Assembly: GCA_907165275.2 (NCBI GenBank)
Contig: OU015650.1
Coordinates: forward strand, 14,414,001 to 14,478,000
Direction: 5' to 3'
DNA from: Zygaena filipendulae
Lineage: Eukaryota > Arthropoda > Insecta > Lepidoptera > Zygaenidae
DNA: 64,000 nt
Shown here: in pieces, positions 1 through 13,700 of the stretch
Position numbering within the stretch: position 1 is the stretch's first letter
Layout of the letters: each line of letters begins with the position of its first letter
Program-made: the position numbers and the translations under genes
Notes under the pieces: model-generated
What the model was told of the DNA's origin: nothing
The model's database searches: none
The model's input: only the letters and a program-made list of their open reading frames with translations

Positions 1-1289
1 TTTAAGCCCGGTGCTTGGGTTTTAAATACCGATAAACATTTGTAAACACCCATAAACACCCAGACTGGGTGTTTAACACCTAGCTTACACCCGGTTGATT
101 GAGAATTTATATACGCATTTTTCCGAACAATAACCCGGTCAAATGTTTGATCCGTGATAATAGTCGGACTCTAGTGAAATGATCGTGATCCAGAGCAGCA
201 TTTTGCGGAATATGTTCACTAAGGGCACGGTCAAATTCAAATTCAGTGTCAGAGTTAGTTTTCATACGAATATCGATAGACATACCTATTTTCTCGCATT
301 AAGTACGGCTGCTTTTATATTACCTACACCTTTATAAAATGAAGTCACTTCGGCTGTATGAACTCGCGATAAAATCAAAAACTACTGAACGGATTTTCAT
401 GTTCACCAATAGGTAGAGTGATTCATGAGGAAGGTTTATATCTATAGTTTATTCCCGCGGGAACTCCGAACAGCTCTGTAAGTGATAGTATCTAGGAGTT
501 CCTGCGTGAATTCCGAAACTAACGCGGCTGAAACCGTGGGCACCAATGACATTATAATATCATTTGTGGGCACGGAATATAAAAAACTATTCGACGATTC
601 GTCGATTGAAATGCTCTCTTCAAATTTAATGCCTGAATAGAACTGAAGTCGATGCATGTTGCAATCCTGTTTCACTTGATGCGTGCGACATCGGCAGTCG
701 GCGCACGCGCATCCCGAGGTCAAGTGGCTGGCTGGCTGAGTGGGTGCAGCCTTCAGAACTATGATATATTACATTTACAGTTCACACTTGTAATTGAATT
801 GTATTGTTATATTGTACTGTATTGACCTTAGGAGTACCTGCTTGATATAGTTTTGCGTCTGATAAAAACGGTCAATTATAGAATAAAATAATATTTAATA
901 ATAATGCATGGACCTTATCGCACAGCGCGTGTCCCCAGAGGTTAAAATGATAACTGCAAAATCGTAACTTTTTAGGAAATATAAAAAACATATTTTCGTC
1001 AATTGCTCTCTAAATAATACTGATAGTGGTTAGGTAGCTTCTAAAAAAGGTAATTTTACACGAAACATCTAAAGGCTTATCTGCACAGTCCTTCAAAATG
1101 TATAGTAACAAAATTTTGACAGTTTCTACAAATGTGTAATTTTTATTTATAATTAAAAAAATTCAAAACAAAATGCATTTTTCTATGATAATAAATATTA
1201 CATCTATACATACATTAAATAAAATTGAAGTGTCTGTTTGTAATGCCAAATTAACAGCTTTTCACTAAATGCACATAAAAAATCTATTT

Positions 1290-1609
1290 TTTAAATTTTT
1301 GTCTGTCTGTCTGTTGTTCCGGCTAATCTCTGAAACGGCTGTATCGACTTTAACGGGACTTTCACTGGCAGATAGCTAATGTTATGAGGAGTAATTTAGG
1401 TTACTTTTAATTTTTTCAGAAAAAAATTGTTCCCATACGGGAATTTTAAAACTCACGCGGGTGATTCTACGAAACAGTTGGATGATGGATCAATTTTGAC
1501 GGGACTTTCACTGCTAATTAGCTGATGTTATAAAAGGAGTAAATTAGACTATTTTAGAGTTCCTGCGGGAATTCCGAAACTCACGCAGGTGAAACCGCGG
1601 GACAGCTAG
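1290..1609 (+). mobile_element. Helitron-like non-autonomous element
   Basis: Has a GTCT run, the CTGAAACGGCTG block, the GCGGGAATTCCGAAAC block, a GCGG hairpin and a CTAG end before T. The 5' boundary is uncertain. Confidence 0.6.
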
Positions 1610-2317
1610 TATACAGAGATATTTCGAACACAAGAAGTTAGTCAAAACCTCAGACCAAATAAAAACTAAAGACGGAACGTCTCGACAACGAAGTGAAGCC
1701 GGTTGCGTATGCATGTGGTGCTTAGGAAAGTGTATGGATTTGCTAAGTTTACTTACTGGTGATAAGTGATTCCATGCTGTTTTTCATTTTTGACGTGTGA
1801 TTTTGCACCCGTTGACGACACAATATGGCATTTTACTTAATTGTTGCGTCACCTCCATTAGCGGGAGAAGCTCAAACTAAAATGTATGGTGTCTTTTTCT
1901 TGTAAGTGTGTGCGTGTTTCTGTGTACGTGCACGGCGATGGTGTCTTTTTCCGGGCTTCACTTGTTTGTTCTACGCGTTCCGTCTTCAGTTTTTATTTGG
2001 TCTGAGGTCAAAACCGATCTGGTCATCTGAGATGTCCTTGGAGATATCTAATGTCGATTACCATTTTATTCTCGTCGAAAACAAATACTGTACCAATGTC
2101 TAATCTTTTTATTGTACGAGTTTATATGATGCAAGTAGGACTTTCATATCATCATCTTATTCTCGTATTCTTTGTGCTTTGTTTTTATGGAAATCACTCA
2201 TAGCATTCAGTTTCACAATGAAACTTGGATTAGATATCACAATCAACTTTAGATTTATTTTATCCGGAGAATATTGTTTTATATGATTGGCATATAAAAA
2301 TGTGGAAATAAATTTTT

Positions 2318-2412
2318 CATTACTCATACTCGGAAAGTAGGTCTGAAGTTGCCTGAGAAGCGGGTTGAAAGTAACCCTTTTCAGCCCTAGGGAGAATCGC
2401 TTTCAACTGACA
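2318..2412 (-). repeat. Interspersed element segment (copy a)
   Basis: About 95 bp running from TCATACTCGGAAAGTAGG to GATTCTCC-type sequence, present nearly identically but inverted at 15168-15265. A linked segment (4139-4306) pairs with 14928-15065, so both are parts of one repeat family of unknown class. Confidence 0.6.
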
Positions 2413-2960
2413 ACTGTCAAATTATTAAAAAAAAAACTAGGTCTATTTTCACATTTCTATTGAACCATGTTTCAACTTTCTATACAGCCAGCGCGATGTA
2501 AAATTTAAATAACGTAAAGTTTAAATAGGTATTAATTAAAATAAAATTCACTCACTTTTTCTTAAGCTAATTCCTATTTATATTTTTTTATTTTCTTTAA
2601 TTAATACTTAATAATTAAAGAAAATATTTTTTTTAGGTCGCCACAATGTAAATAAAAAATACTGGCTGAATAGCTAGCTGGCCAAAGAAAAAGAAATAGG
2701 TGGGAAAGTGTCAAGCGACTATAGGGAACGTGCACGAACTATAGGTGGCAGCACTAAATCGACAAAAGAGACACTATGCGGACAGTAGCGGAAACTTATT
2801 AAAGTTGTCATCGTGCTTTCGGAAGGAAGATAATAATTGAAGACATAGTTTTGTTTTCATAATTATGTAAATAAAACTATCTCCTCAATTAGGTATATTA
2901 TATTTTTGATTAGGTATGATAAAAGTTATAAAATATGGCTTCCGGTCTATCTATATCTAG

Positions 2961-3481
2961 GTATATACTTATAATAAAACTGTAGAGGTCAATTCTGTAC
3001 ATTGAATATAATATATTCAAAATTAATATTGGAGGATGAATGGTGATCGATACTGATGCCAAAAAAGCAATCAGTAAATTTTTTGTCTGTCTGTCTGTCT
3101 GTCTGTCTGTATGTGCACGCATGGGTCAAATACTAGTGAAGGGATTTTAAGCAAACTTGGTACGATTGTAGTCCATACTCCTGGACAGGTTATAGGCTAT
3201 ATAATAATTATAATATCATTTATAATAATAAATATATAACGCTAAGACACATAGGAGCTGAGCAGTGACGATAAATTTGAAGCAAGTCGGATGAAAATGC
3301 GCTTTCGAGCTCTTATCCTCGTATACGTTTACTCAATCACGCAAAAACGGCTGAACGGGTTTGGATGAAATTTGACGTGCACGTTGTCAGGGGTACAGAG
3401 AAGCACATAGGGTACTTTTTATCCCGGGATTCACGCGGGAACTCCGAAATTATCACGGGTGAAACCCCGAGGCACAGCTAG
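2961..3481 (+). mobile_element. Helitron-like element with (GTCT)n microsatellite
   Basis: Carries a GTCT tract at about 3083-3110, then the TCAATCACGCAAAAACGGCT block, the TTATCCCGGGATTC block, and ends CACAGCTAG. It is closely related to the copy at 30322-30804 over its whole length, including the left part starting near TAAAACTGTAGAGG. Confidence 0.8.
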
Positions 3482-3699
3482 TCATCATCAATAATATAAT
3501 AATTAATGATCGTCAGCGTGGCCAAAATATGTCAAAAGGTTTTTAAGCTTTTGAGGCCGGCCATGTACCTATTGGAGGTTGAAGAGATGAGGATGAGGAG
3601 GATGATCTAAAGAAGAACATGAGGCTGTGAAAATTGGTAAAATTGTCGCACAAACTAAAATATCCAATGTTTACGATAAGAAAATAATCCTTACTCATA

Positions 3700-3935
3700 T
3701 TATAAATGCGAAAGTGAGTTTTTGTTTGTTTACTTGTTTGTTACGCTTTTACGCCTGAACGGCACAACCGATCATCGTAAAATTTTGCATACAAGTGTTC
3801 AGGAGGTTTATTTACTACTAGCTTTTCGGAATTCCTGAACTCCGGACTGTCCGGAACTTCAAACAGCTAATGGAAAATAAACCCCCTGAAAACTTGTATG
3901 CAAAATTTCACGATGATCGGTTGTGCCGTTTTATT
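3700..3935. repeat. Foldback made from Helitron-like sequence
   Basis: A 5' piece of the Helitron-like family (GCGAAAGTGAG...) runs into an inverted repeat. Arms 3760-3814 and 3874-3928 are about 55 bp each and match at most positions (CGGCACAACCGATCATCGT against ACGATGATCGGTTGTGCCG). Confidence 0.75.
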
Positions 3936-4138
3936 TTTTGTTATTTTTTGTCGATGTATTGATACTTGATACATCCAGAAATACAACAATGAATTGTGAT
4001 TAGCTAGAATAATAATTTTCACTAGTAAAATTAATCCTGTTTACTTGTCATAAATGTGAATGGCAACTATCAATAGATTCGGATTGGCGACGCCAGTTGG
4101 CAGCACCGTCGTTGTGCACGTTCCCTATCCGATCTTCA

Positions 4139-4306
4139 CTCATTTTTTCTTTAGCTAATTCCTATTTTTATTTTGACTTTCCTTGCATTCGTAATGAAAA
4201 GCACAGTGTTACCCTCGGGAGAAAGACTTATTTAGTCCCTCGATCTATTGGCCCTGCCTCGGGACTAAATAAGTTACTTTCACCCCTAGGATAACAATGT
4301 ACTATT
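4139..4306 (+). repeat. Interspersed element segment, second part
   Basis: Matches 14928-15065 in inverted orientation (AAAGCACAGTGTTACCCTCG and neighbours). Internally the ends of AAATAAGT-type sequence form a hairpin. Confidence 0.6.
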
Positions 4307-4794
4307 GTTAATAATTATTATTATCATACAACAGTTTATTGTATATGGGTAGATTCATTCGCCGTTTCACCCGCTTAAGTTTCAGAATTCCCGCAGGAAC
4401 TCCAAAGTATAGCCTAATTTACTTCTTAAAAAATAAGATAAGATAGATAAGAACAAACACATACACCACACAACAAACACTTTACAATATAAAGGTAAAA
4501 AAAGTATATGGTGCAGTGCCTAGCATATGCTGCGACCGTAGTAGCCACAGCGCTGATTTTCAGTGGAGCCCCAGCGTTCCGCCTGCGAAATTATCGGGAA
4601 CTATCAAAAGTCATAAACTTTATAAAAATACTTATGATACTTTTGATTTTTAAATTAATATATATCTATAACATATGGTGAATGAATATATAATATATTA
4701 TATGCCTATACTTAAACACATACATAAATTTAAACTTATATAGGGATAACTTTTAAATTATAATAAAATATGCTGAAATAATATTTATTTAAAC

Positions 4795-5972
4795 TAGTGT
4801 TGCCCAAATGCAAGAACAAGACGAGACTTAGCCAGTCTTGGTCTTGGTCTTGCGCCAATACACCTGGTCTTGGTCTTGGTCTTGGTCTTGCGCTCCCAGT
4901 CTTGGTCTTGGTCTTGGTCTTGCAGCAAGAGTCTTGCAAGTCTTGCAATTACCTATTAGTCTATTACTATTTATTAAAGTTTACTTTAAATCTTAGAAAA
5001 ACGTATTAGAATTGGAACATTGTGAGCTTGAATTAACATAGCCATGTTAATTAACATAGTTTCAAGTATATTTAAAAGTGGCTACAATATTTATTAAACG
5101 GGTGATATTTGAACACTTTTTTGCTATTTTTTCTTGTAAAAACTTAAGAAATATAATGACTAAATGTACAATAATAGTACCTAAGTAATTAGTTTAAAAC
5201 CATATAAGTAATCAATATTATAATATAGACTTACTAGAATGAATTAATATGACATCTACTACCTATCCTTACCATTTTATCCTAATCATAATACTACTTG
5301 CGTGATCAGTATAATGTATTCATTTTCATTCTAAGCACTCTGAAACTTATTTATTCTTTGGAACACCTGTAGGTACTCTACTAGGAAATTATTTTGCATG
5401 AGTATACCTACGCCCTATGGCGGCAATCAAATAGTGTCAAATGTTATGATTTCGGCGTGGCGGCAACGATTGTTTTAGATTTCAAAAGAAGCCGCCGGCG
5501 CGTGTATCATAACCATGTACTTCCGAAAAGCGGCAAATTTCTTTGAGAAGTAAGTACAAAACCTTTGATGCCGCATTATCAAAGTGCCGATGGTAAAACA
5601 TAACTATGCATGCACTCAGTTTGATTTTAATAGATATTTTTTTATTCGCTATGTTTATGGTATTAGTCGTAATGCGCATAGGTCCAGTTTTTCATATTCT
5701 TTGATACAGGTTTTTGCGTCTCATAGAATTCCTAAGCGTACCTACCTATACACCGAACTGTTACACCTAACTACTCAGTGAAATAGCGCTAAGTCCTAGC
5801 TGCAAGACGCAAGAGTCTTGCAGGCTATGTCTTGTTCTTGCTCAAGTCTTGCACGGTCAGTCTTGGTCTTGGTCTTGCTAAAAATACGCGGTCTTGTTCT
5901 TGGTCTTGGTCTTGCAAAAACGCAAGAACAAGACCAAGACTGCAAGACCAAGACTGAATTTGGGCAACACTA
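4795..5972. mobile_element. hAT-like non-autonomous element with CTTGGT subterminal arrays
   Basis: Perfect 15-bp terminal inverted repeats TAGTGTTGCCCAAAT / ATTTGGGCAACACTA. They are flanked by 8-bp target duplications with one mismatch (ATTTAAAC at 4787-4794, ATTTAAAT at 5973-5980). Inside both ends lie arrays of CTTGGT and CTTGTT units (about 4805-4945 and 5800-5950). The 800 bp between are AT-rich with no transposase. Open frames through the arrays (Lys-Thr or Gly-Leu repeats) are artefacts. Confidence 0.87.
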
Positions 5973-6208
5973 ATTTAAATACATTACATCAGCTAATTAG
6001 CAATGAATATCCCGTCAAAATCGGTTCAACCGTTTCGGCGATTCACCTGCGTGAGTTTTAGGATTCCCGCGGGAACTCCAAATTTCTTTCATAAGAACCA
6101 TCTCCTTACATTATCAGACACAAGAAAAAAGAATTTGCGTAATTGGTCCAGCCGTTGACGCGTTGATGCCGTGACCGAGGGAAATTGGGATTCATTTTTA
6201 TATACTTA

Positions 6209-6411
6209 CTAGCTGTGCCCCGCGGTTTCACCCGCGGTAATTTCGGAGTTCCCGCAGGAATTCCGGGATAAAAAGTACCGTATGTCCTTCTTTGTACCCT
6301 GACAACGTGCATTGCATGCATGCATTCATCAAAAACCGTTCAGCCGTTTTTGCGTGATTGAGTAACAAACATCCAAACATCCACACTTTCACATTTATAA
6401 TATTAGTAGGA
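6209..6411 (-). mobile_element. Helitron-like element, full length
   Basis: On the minus strand it begins TCCTACTAATATTATAAATG and ends GGGGCACAGCTAG. It is flanked by A on the 5' side and T on the 3' side. About 203 bp, with the CCGCGG-GTGAAA-CCGCGG hairpin near the end. Confidence 0.85.
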
Positions 6412-6899
6412 TAGATAACTAGCTACATATAGATTTTGAAAATCCGTGTAATATTATAACTGCTCGAAAATTTTAGCCATCTCTCCTCTTCTTACGGTCT
6501 GTTTGTTGTGTGTAGGTACCCAGGGAATCTCTAAAACTTCTTTCACTGATCCTAACGTACAACTTGCCCTATCCTTGAATAACATAGGACCGGTACCTAC
6601 TTTTTATTCCGTACCTACTAATCCAAACTTCACGCAGCGCAGTTACAAACAGAGTGCTTGCATTCGGGTACCAGCCGGTTTGTCGTTAAGTTAGACATTA
6701 TGTTGAACTATCTTATTAATTACCTATTAATTTTATTCATTAAAAATACTATAAGTGGAAGTACTTATTATGTAGTTGATGTTAAATTTTTGGTGAGTCC
6801 TTTTATCTGCTAAGTCAATTTACAATTAGTATTAGATATACTTACATTATTCAGATGCTCAATCGGAAGTGAGCACTACATCCATTTCCTGTATTTATT

Positions 6900-7439
6900 T
6901 ACGTTCATTTATCTAAAAAGATGACGCTCCAAATAAAAGTAAACGAAGAAAAAGTTCTTCAGGAACCATCCACCTACTTCCTGCTGGCAGTTTTTCGTGC
7001 CAGTTGTAGTTGTGTAATTGTTTACCATCACGATGACCTGTTGCTGTTACACAATGAAGTCACAATTTCGCCTTCACCCTACTTAGCGACATTGAAACCG
7101 GCCGCGGCCGTCCGGTGTCCGCCGAGTCCACGCTTTAGCTCAAACATCACGCGGGCATTACACGACCATGTGAAACGTTCAACAATAGCTACTGGAACAA
7201 TAAAGAGCGACGACGTCGCCGATTGGATCGGGTATTGTTTTGTTTTGTTGCAGTAAAATGTTCGGTTGCTGAATGCGAGTGTCAGTAGAATTGAGACGTC
7301 GATCGGAGAGCGGTGCCGCTCCGTGGACTTCGTGGTTAAAATTGACAGCTCGCGGATTGACGGTTGACGTATGTGATTATTTAGGATTTAGTCAATTTAC
7401 AAAACTGAGAACACACAAGTTATTTGTTGAAAGTGCGAG
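6900..7439 (+). promoter_or_regulatory. Likely promoter and 5' leader of the long transporter form
   Basis: Repeat-poor, relatively G+C-rich stretch directly before exon 1. It contains an open frame of 111 codons (6921-7256) without recognisable protein features, which I read as leader or promoter sequence. No TATA box was recognised. Confidence 0.35.
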
Positions 7440-7702
7440 ATGTCGTCGAATATTCTTAGCGAAAAAATACAGAACGACACAAAACTGAACGGTTTCAGTG
7501 CTGCGTTCGTTGATAAAGGTTTGAATCCCATAAACGGTAGGTACAGATCGAAAAGTTTGTCCAGTGATAAATTGAACAAGACGAATGCGGATCGCGCGGC
7601 AATTTTGGAGGATGTCGAAGACCATTACGTCTCAGAGAAGTCGGAAACGCCAGGGTGTTTCGTGAACAAGATGGATCCAGGATCACAAAGGACAGTAAAT
7701 AG
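7440..7702 (+). CDS. ZnT2-like: Zinc transporter exon 1 (long N-terminus)
   Basis: Encodes 87 residues plus two bases of an Arg codon. The peptide is hydrophilic, without membrane segment or recognised domain. An in-frame TGA lies at 7428-7430, four codons before the ATG. The donor at 7703 (GTAGGC) gives phase 2, which fits exon 2; the alternative GTAAAT at 7695 would break the frame. Support is the open frame, the donor and phase agreement; I do not recognise the peptide itself. Confidence 0.72.
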
Positions 7703-10700
7703 GTAGGCAAGAAAACTGTTATTGTTTTTAAAGTCTAGGTGTGGGGCGTTAGGTCTCAAATTGCATTGTTAACGATCTTAGGACAATACCGTTTAATTTG
7801 GAGTTTGTGAGTACAATCTGCTAGCAGTATCCTACAGACTACATAAGAACAGTGGGTAGGTACCTATACGGAATATTATGATAATGGCGGTTGGAGGTGA
7901 GTGCCCACTTGATACGAAATAAAATGAGAGGCATACCTATCTAATTTGAGTAGCCTGTACGTAAATACGTAAGCGTTTCAGAAATAATTATAAATACTTT
8001 ACATCATAATTATAAAAAAATATAGATCATTTCATACCCACCTATGCTATGATACTAATAAAATTATTAAATAATGCGAAATATTTATTATAATATTGAA
8101 TATCTTAATATATATAAGTAAATCACATGTCACGTTGTTTGTCCGCGATGGACTCAGAAACTACTGAACGGATTTTGATAACATTTTGTAACCATTTATA
8201 ATATGGTTCAACTTAAAAGATAGGATAGTTTTTATCCCGGAATTTCCGCGGGAACTCTGGAATTTATGCAGGGAACAGCTAAGGGACATAGAGTACTTTT
8301 TCCCGGAATTCCCGCGGTAACTCTGAAATTACCGCGGATGAAATCGCGGGGGACAGCTAGTATTTATCTAAATATGCAATGCAAATGGGCTATAGTAAAA
8401 CAAAATTTTAGTTTTTAGTCTGTCTTGTAGATTAATAAAAAATTTTGTATAGAAATATTACGTACCTATCTATCGTATTTTCCTTTTTTTATGTACCTAC
8501 TTAGTCAAAAAATAACGGCGGTATCTACATTGAGTTGAAATTTCGTGTGACGTCACGCCTAGGTACACTTTGCACGTAGTTATGACGTCACGAGCCGTCC
8601 ACCGCCCGTTTTATCTAATTATTGTATGTTTCAATAATTCGAAAAAATACGTGCCTATAATTTTATTATATTTTATATTCTAACTGACAGACTAAATAGA
8701 ATTTTGATTTTGATTTTTTACCCCCCATCCTCATGCCCAATATGATAACACCTTCTAGGCTTCTAAATGTCTAGATGCTATAAATAGGTATTACCAAAAA
8801 TTCCAATCAAAAAAATAATAGTTACCTGTAGCAATAAAAAAATACATAATACCTATATTAATTTATTATTTTATCCTCAAATGTTTTAATTGGTCAAACA
8901 ATTATGTTTGACGAATTAAAATAAATTCTATAATAAAACAATATAATATGTAAGTAGAAATTATTATAATTGTATCTATTATTGTTTTATCAAGTTATCA
9001 TATTATATACCTAGTAATTTTTTTACTTGATCCACTAATACCTTGGTATTTTTCCAGAAAACCAAAAGGTATTATAACTCACTACTTTGACTTCTTAATC
9101 ACAACATCTAATATACAGCCTGTTACAGAATGGCGTGGTCAAATTAAAGGATCGTGCAGTGTTTGTTATCGAACTCCTCCGAAACGCCTAGACCTATTTT
9201 TATGAAATTTTTGTGTCTGAGAATGTAGACTATTTTTTACACCCCTATTTTTATTTTTGGAACAAAATTTTACTTTGGTGTTCCGGGTCAAACCGTAGGG
9301 CACTGAAATATCATAATAAAAATCCTCCGACACGTCAGTCTGTTTGCGATAAATTCAAAAACTATAGAACAGAAAATCATGCTGTTTTAACCAATAGACA
9401 GACTGATTCAAGAGAAAGGTTTATAAGTACCTACCTACGTATAGTTTATCCTGGTTCTCGTGAGAACTCCGATACTACCGCGGGTGCACTAGTTTAGATA
9501 AAATTTTGGTGCAAATCACCATCACTGCTGCATCAATTATTATTGTTCTATAGGCTAGTTTCCTAAATTTTCTTTTTTAGTCCGTTTTGTAGATTATTAA
9601 AAAATATTGGACACGTATTTTTTTTTTATGTAACCAAAAAATAACGGAGATATATCAAGTCGAAATTTCACATGACGTCACGCCTCGCTACAGTTTGTTC
9701 GCACGTTATAGCGAGCTGTGACATCACGAGTCCCCCACCCTAAACTTTAATGCGCTTTATCTATGCATATTTCCATTATTTTAAAAAAGCAAAAAATACG
9801 TGTCTTTTATTTTTTTATTATATAACTGACGGACTAAGTAGAATTTTGATTTTTTTACCCAGGAAACTAGCCTATTTGATACAAATATCTAAGTATGTAT
9901 GTATGTATGTAGTGTATTTCACTATGGGGGACATTTTTTTCTTTTTTCTATTTTAATATGTATTTAATAAAGCTTTCTTGGATTAATATTATAATAACTA
10001 TAAGAGTCAGGATTAGCTGTGTGTTTGTGTGTTTGCGTGTTTGGTTGTGTGTATGTGGGTCGCAGCGGAAGACCAGCGTTACCTCACAGAGGCAGTCTGG
10101 AGGTGAAAATATGCTGGGCTGACACCATTTTGCTCAAAAAGATCAGCGGTATAAAAATGCGGAGTGCTTATTTATTTAAAATTATGTAAAAAATAGTTTT
10201 CAATTACGATTTGTTAGAATTTAAAGTTTTTGTTATTATTGGTAAATGCATTTGGAAAAAAACAGTTGTGTGGTGTTTGAGCAAATAAAGTCTATTCTAT
10301 TCTATTCTATTCTAATACCTACCCAAGTCATACATACTTAATCTCATTTTAACCTATTTAATTTTATGTAGTGACGTACTTTTTACATTATTGCGCAGTA
10401 CCTGATCTCAAAGTAAAAAAAAATAGAGTTTTCTATACTAATATTATAAAGAGGTAAAGTTTGTGAGGTTGTAGGGGGTAATCTCTGAATCTACTGAACC
10501 GATTTTGAATATTATTTCATTTATAGGAAGCTACGGGAATCTTGATTGACATGGGTCCTTTTTATCCAGAAATTCCCACGGGAACTCCGAAATTACCGCG
10601 GGTGAAACCGCAGGGGACAGCTAGTTTTGTATAAATTCATCGAGCTACATACTCAAAACCTAGACTTAGAATAAACACAAGTACCAAACGTCAGATAGTT

Positions 10701-13700
10701 ATTTAAATTAAAAACAATAATATAATTGATACATATTGATGTTGCTTATATTAATGTGGCACACAGTATTTTATAGCTATGATAAGTAATATACATACAC
10801 ACATAATACATTAGGCATATAATGAGATCAGTGGGTAGGACTAGGTAAATCATTAAATTGTAAATAGATTAAAATTTATGTTAATTGTCACCACATGCCG
10901 TTGATAAACAAACTTTGTTCACAAATGATATTGCAATATTTTCATAGTAAAATACACACAATATGGGTACCTGTACTTACAGTACTAAACATCGTAATAA
11001 AGATAGATACCCTACTGATTGTCAATTGCAAAATTTTTTTATTGTTGATTTTGCTTAGTATTTTTATTATTGTATCATATTATTTTTATATTTATGTATA
11101 TGCGAAAGTAACTCTGTCTGTTGGCTTTTCACGCCTAAACCGCAACCGCAGTTTGCGATAGAATCCAGCAACAAGATATATTAGCGTCCTGACGAAGTGC
11201 GTACTGCGTAGGCTCTTTTTTCGCGGTGCAAGGAGTTCCTGAGGTGATCCCGTAAATCACGCGTTCGTAGCCGCTCGGAACAGCTAGTGGGGATTAACAT
11301 TGCCCTTATTCACTATGACCATAACACGTCACGCTAAGATAAGACGCCGCAAAAACGTTTTACTGCAAAAAAATACATTCACAACGTTTCTTATGCCATA
11401 AAGAATAATAATTTCTAATATTTTGGCATCTAGAACGTTTGGAAATGCGTTTCTGGGACGCGCGTTATGGCCAAGGAAATTATTTTTTGATCAACTCCAA
11501 ATTCAAGGTGGTTTTCGATATTTGATGCAAATTTTTTTCAATTCCAGCACGCGTCACTCGAATTGATGACACACGATTAGGTACAGTAGGTACACTAAGA
11601 ATAAGTTTGTTTGCGTGTTCCAAACACGTCGCCGCGCCGCCGGGTCAAAGAACATTAGTTAGTGCAAATAAAGCGGGATTAATATATTATACCTGGCCAT
11701 TGTTTACATGTTTTCCGTTTTAACCTAAATTATTAATTATACCAAATACCTAAATCAAATACCAAATGACTAAAGAGTTAGTGCGTTCGGATTAAACGCC
11801 GCAAGGTGTAGGTTCAAATCCTAACAATGAGCTTGAGCTGTCGGTGAAGGAAAACATCGTGAGGAAACCATAGCATGGTGGTAGGGCGCTCTCCAGTGCC
11901 CGGCTGGCTAGCTACCACCTTCGAGTTGCAAATCTGTCGCCAAGCACCTAACAGTGTGTTCCGGCAGCCCCAATTGAAGTTCCCATCCTCATTCCAGGTC
12001 GGCAACGCACCTGCATGCCTTCTGGTGTTGCAGATGTCCATGGGCGGCGGTAATCACTTACCATCAGGTGTACCACTTGCCCGTTTGCCCCCTATGACAT
12101 AAAAAAAAGAATACCTATAATTTTTGACGATTACCTACGATTATGTCTGAAATGAAACGGGCATGGGTATTTTATTTATATTGAAGCTTTATTTAATTCC
12201 ACACAAATTATAACAATTACATAGATAACATTATATCGTACAAATTATACAAAATTAATAGGTAGATACATTATTAAATTATTACATTACCTATCACATT
12301 AATACATTATTACATTATTTAAATTATTAAATTATTTATTTTTGGATGATTAAATTATTTTATTTTATTTATTATTTTCATACATTAATACATTATTTTA
12401 GTCATACGTTCATACATACCCGTGCCCGTTGGGCTTTTACTCAATGGCACGGGTATCTACGCGGAAAACCAACAAAAATGGGGATATGGACTACTTTTGA
12501 AAATCAAAATTCCAATTAGTCCGTCAGTTAGAAAATAAACAAACAATAGACACGTATTTTTTGCTTTTTCAAATAAATTAAAATATACAAAGATAAAGCG
12601 CATTAAAGTTTAGGGTGAGGGGGTCGTGACGTCACTAACCGCTAAAACCGCCATACAAACTGTCAGAATAGTGACGTCACGCGAAATTTCAACTTAATAT
12701 ATCGCCGTTATTTTTTGATTACGTAAAAAAAGAAAAAAATACGTGTCCAATATTTTTTAATAACCTACGACGGACAGACGGACTAAAAAATCAAAATTAG
12801 TCAACATGCCCAATAAAAACAATAAATAACAACGTCTACGTCGCGTCGCCACGAGCTCGTCGTGAGCAGAGCAACCCAAATGGGCAGACATACGCGGACT
12901 TAGCACCGAAATCGAACCGGCCAGTGGTAGCACAAACCAATAATAATATTACGAGTATCTTTGTCTTTCGTATTAAATTGGTATTTTTTTTGTTATTTTT
13001 AACTTTTTAGTATATAGTGCATTTTCGTGTTTTTTGGAAGTCGGTTTTATTTCTTTTATTTTCCGAAATGAGAGCGTAGGTACAAGTAGCTTTACCTACA
13101 TAAAATATTATAATGTTTGGATATGCATCTAAGCGATGATCAAATTCTTTGGTAACCAGCCGGTTATTAGTGAAAAACAAAACGCCGAATCATTATTGAG
13201 ATAAACAACAAAATATTTTTCGATTTCTTTGCTAACAATGAGCTGGTTATGTCAATTGAATGACGAATGTAAACTTGAGAGCCGTGTCCAGGCGCCAGAG
13301 CATTTTTAAACATGGCAATATGTTTAAATAATAAATACCGAATAAGTACTAATATTGGAAAGGAAAAGATTTGATTTTTTGTATGTTTGTTTGTTTTTAA
13401 TCAATAAAATCCAAAACGACTGAATCGGTTTCAAAAATTCTTTAACTTAAAGGATGCTAGAGTAATCCAGATTGACGTAGGGTACTTTTTATCCTGGAAT
13501 TCCCTCGGGGACTCTTAAATTAACGCGGGTGTAACCGCATCTACAAAATCCTTACTAATAATAATAAATGCGAAAGTAAGTTTGTTTGTATGTTTTTTTG
13601 TTACGCTTTCACGCCTTAACGGCTCAACCGATCATCATGAAATTTTGCATACATGTTATCAGGAAGAGCGGTACAGAGAACGACACAGGGTACTTTTATT

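Larger units (their letters stand above)
1..2700. other. Gene-free stretch with repeat remnants
   Basis: No coding exon recognised. It contains a short hairpin (ACACCCAGACTGGGTGT, 56-72), a Helitron-like copy ending CAGCTAG at about 1290-1609, and an element segment at 2318-2412 that recurs inverted at 15168-15265. Confidence 0.6.

Noticed and set aside
4736..5009. Overlapping open frames with Lys-Thr, Gln-Asp or Gly-Leu repeats
   Set aside because: They are translations of the CTTGGT array inside a transposon, not genes.
6921..7256. 111-codon open frame just before the transporter's first exon
   Set aside because: No recognisable domain, odd composition and no splice connection; better read as promoter or leader sequence. 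Conservation in another species would change this.
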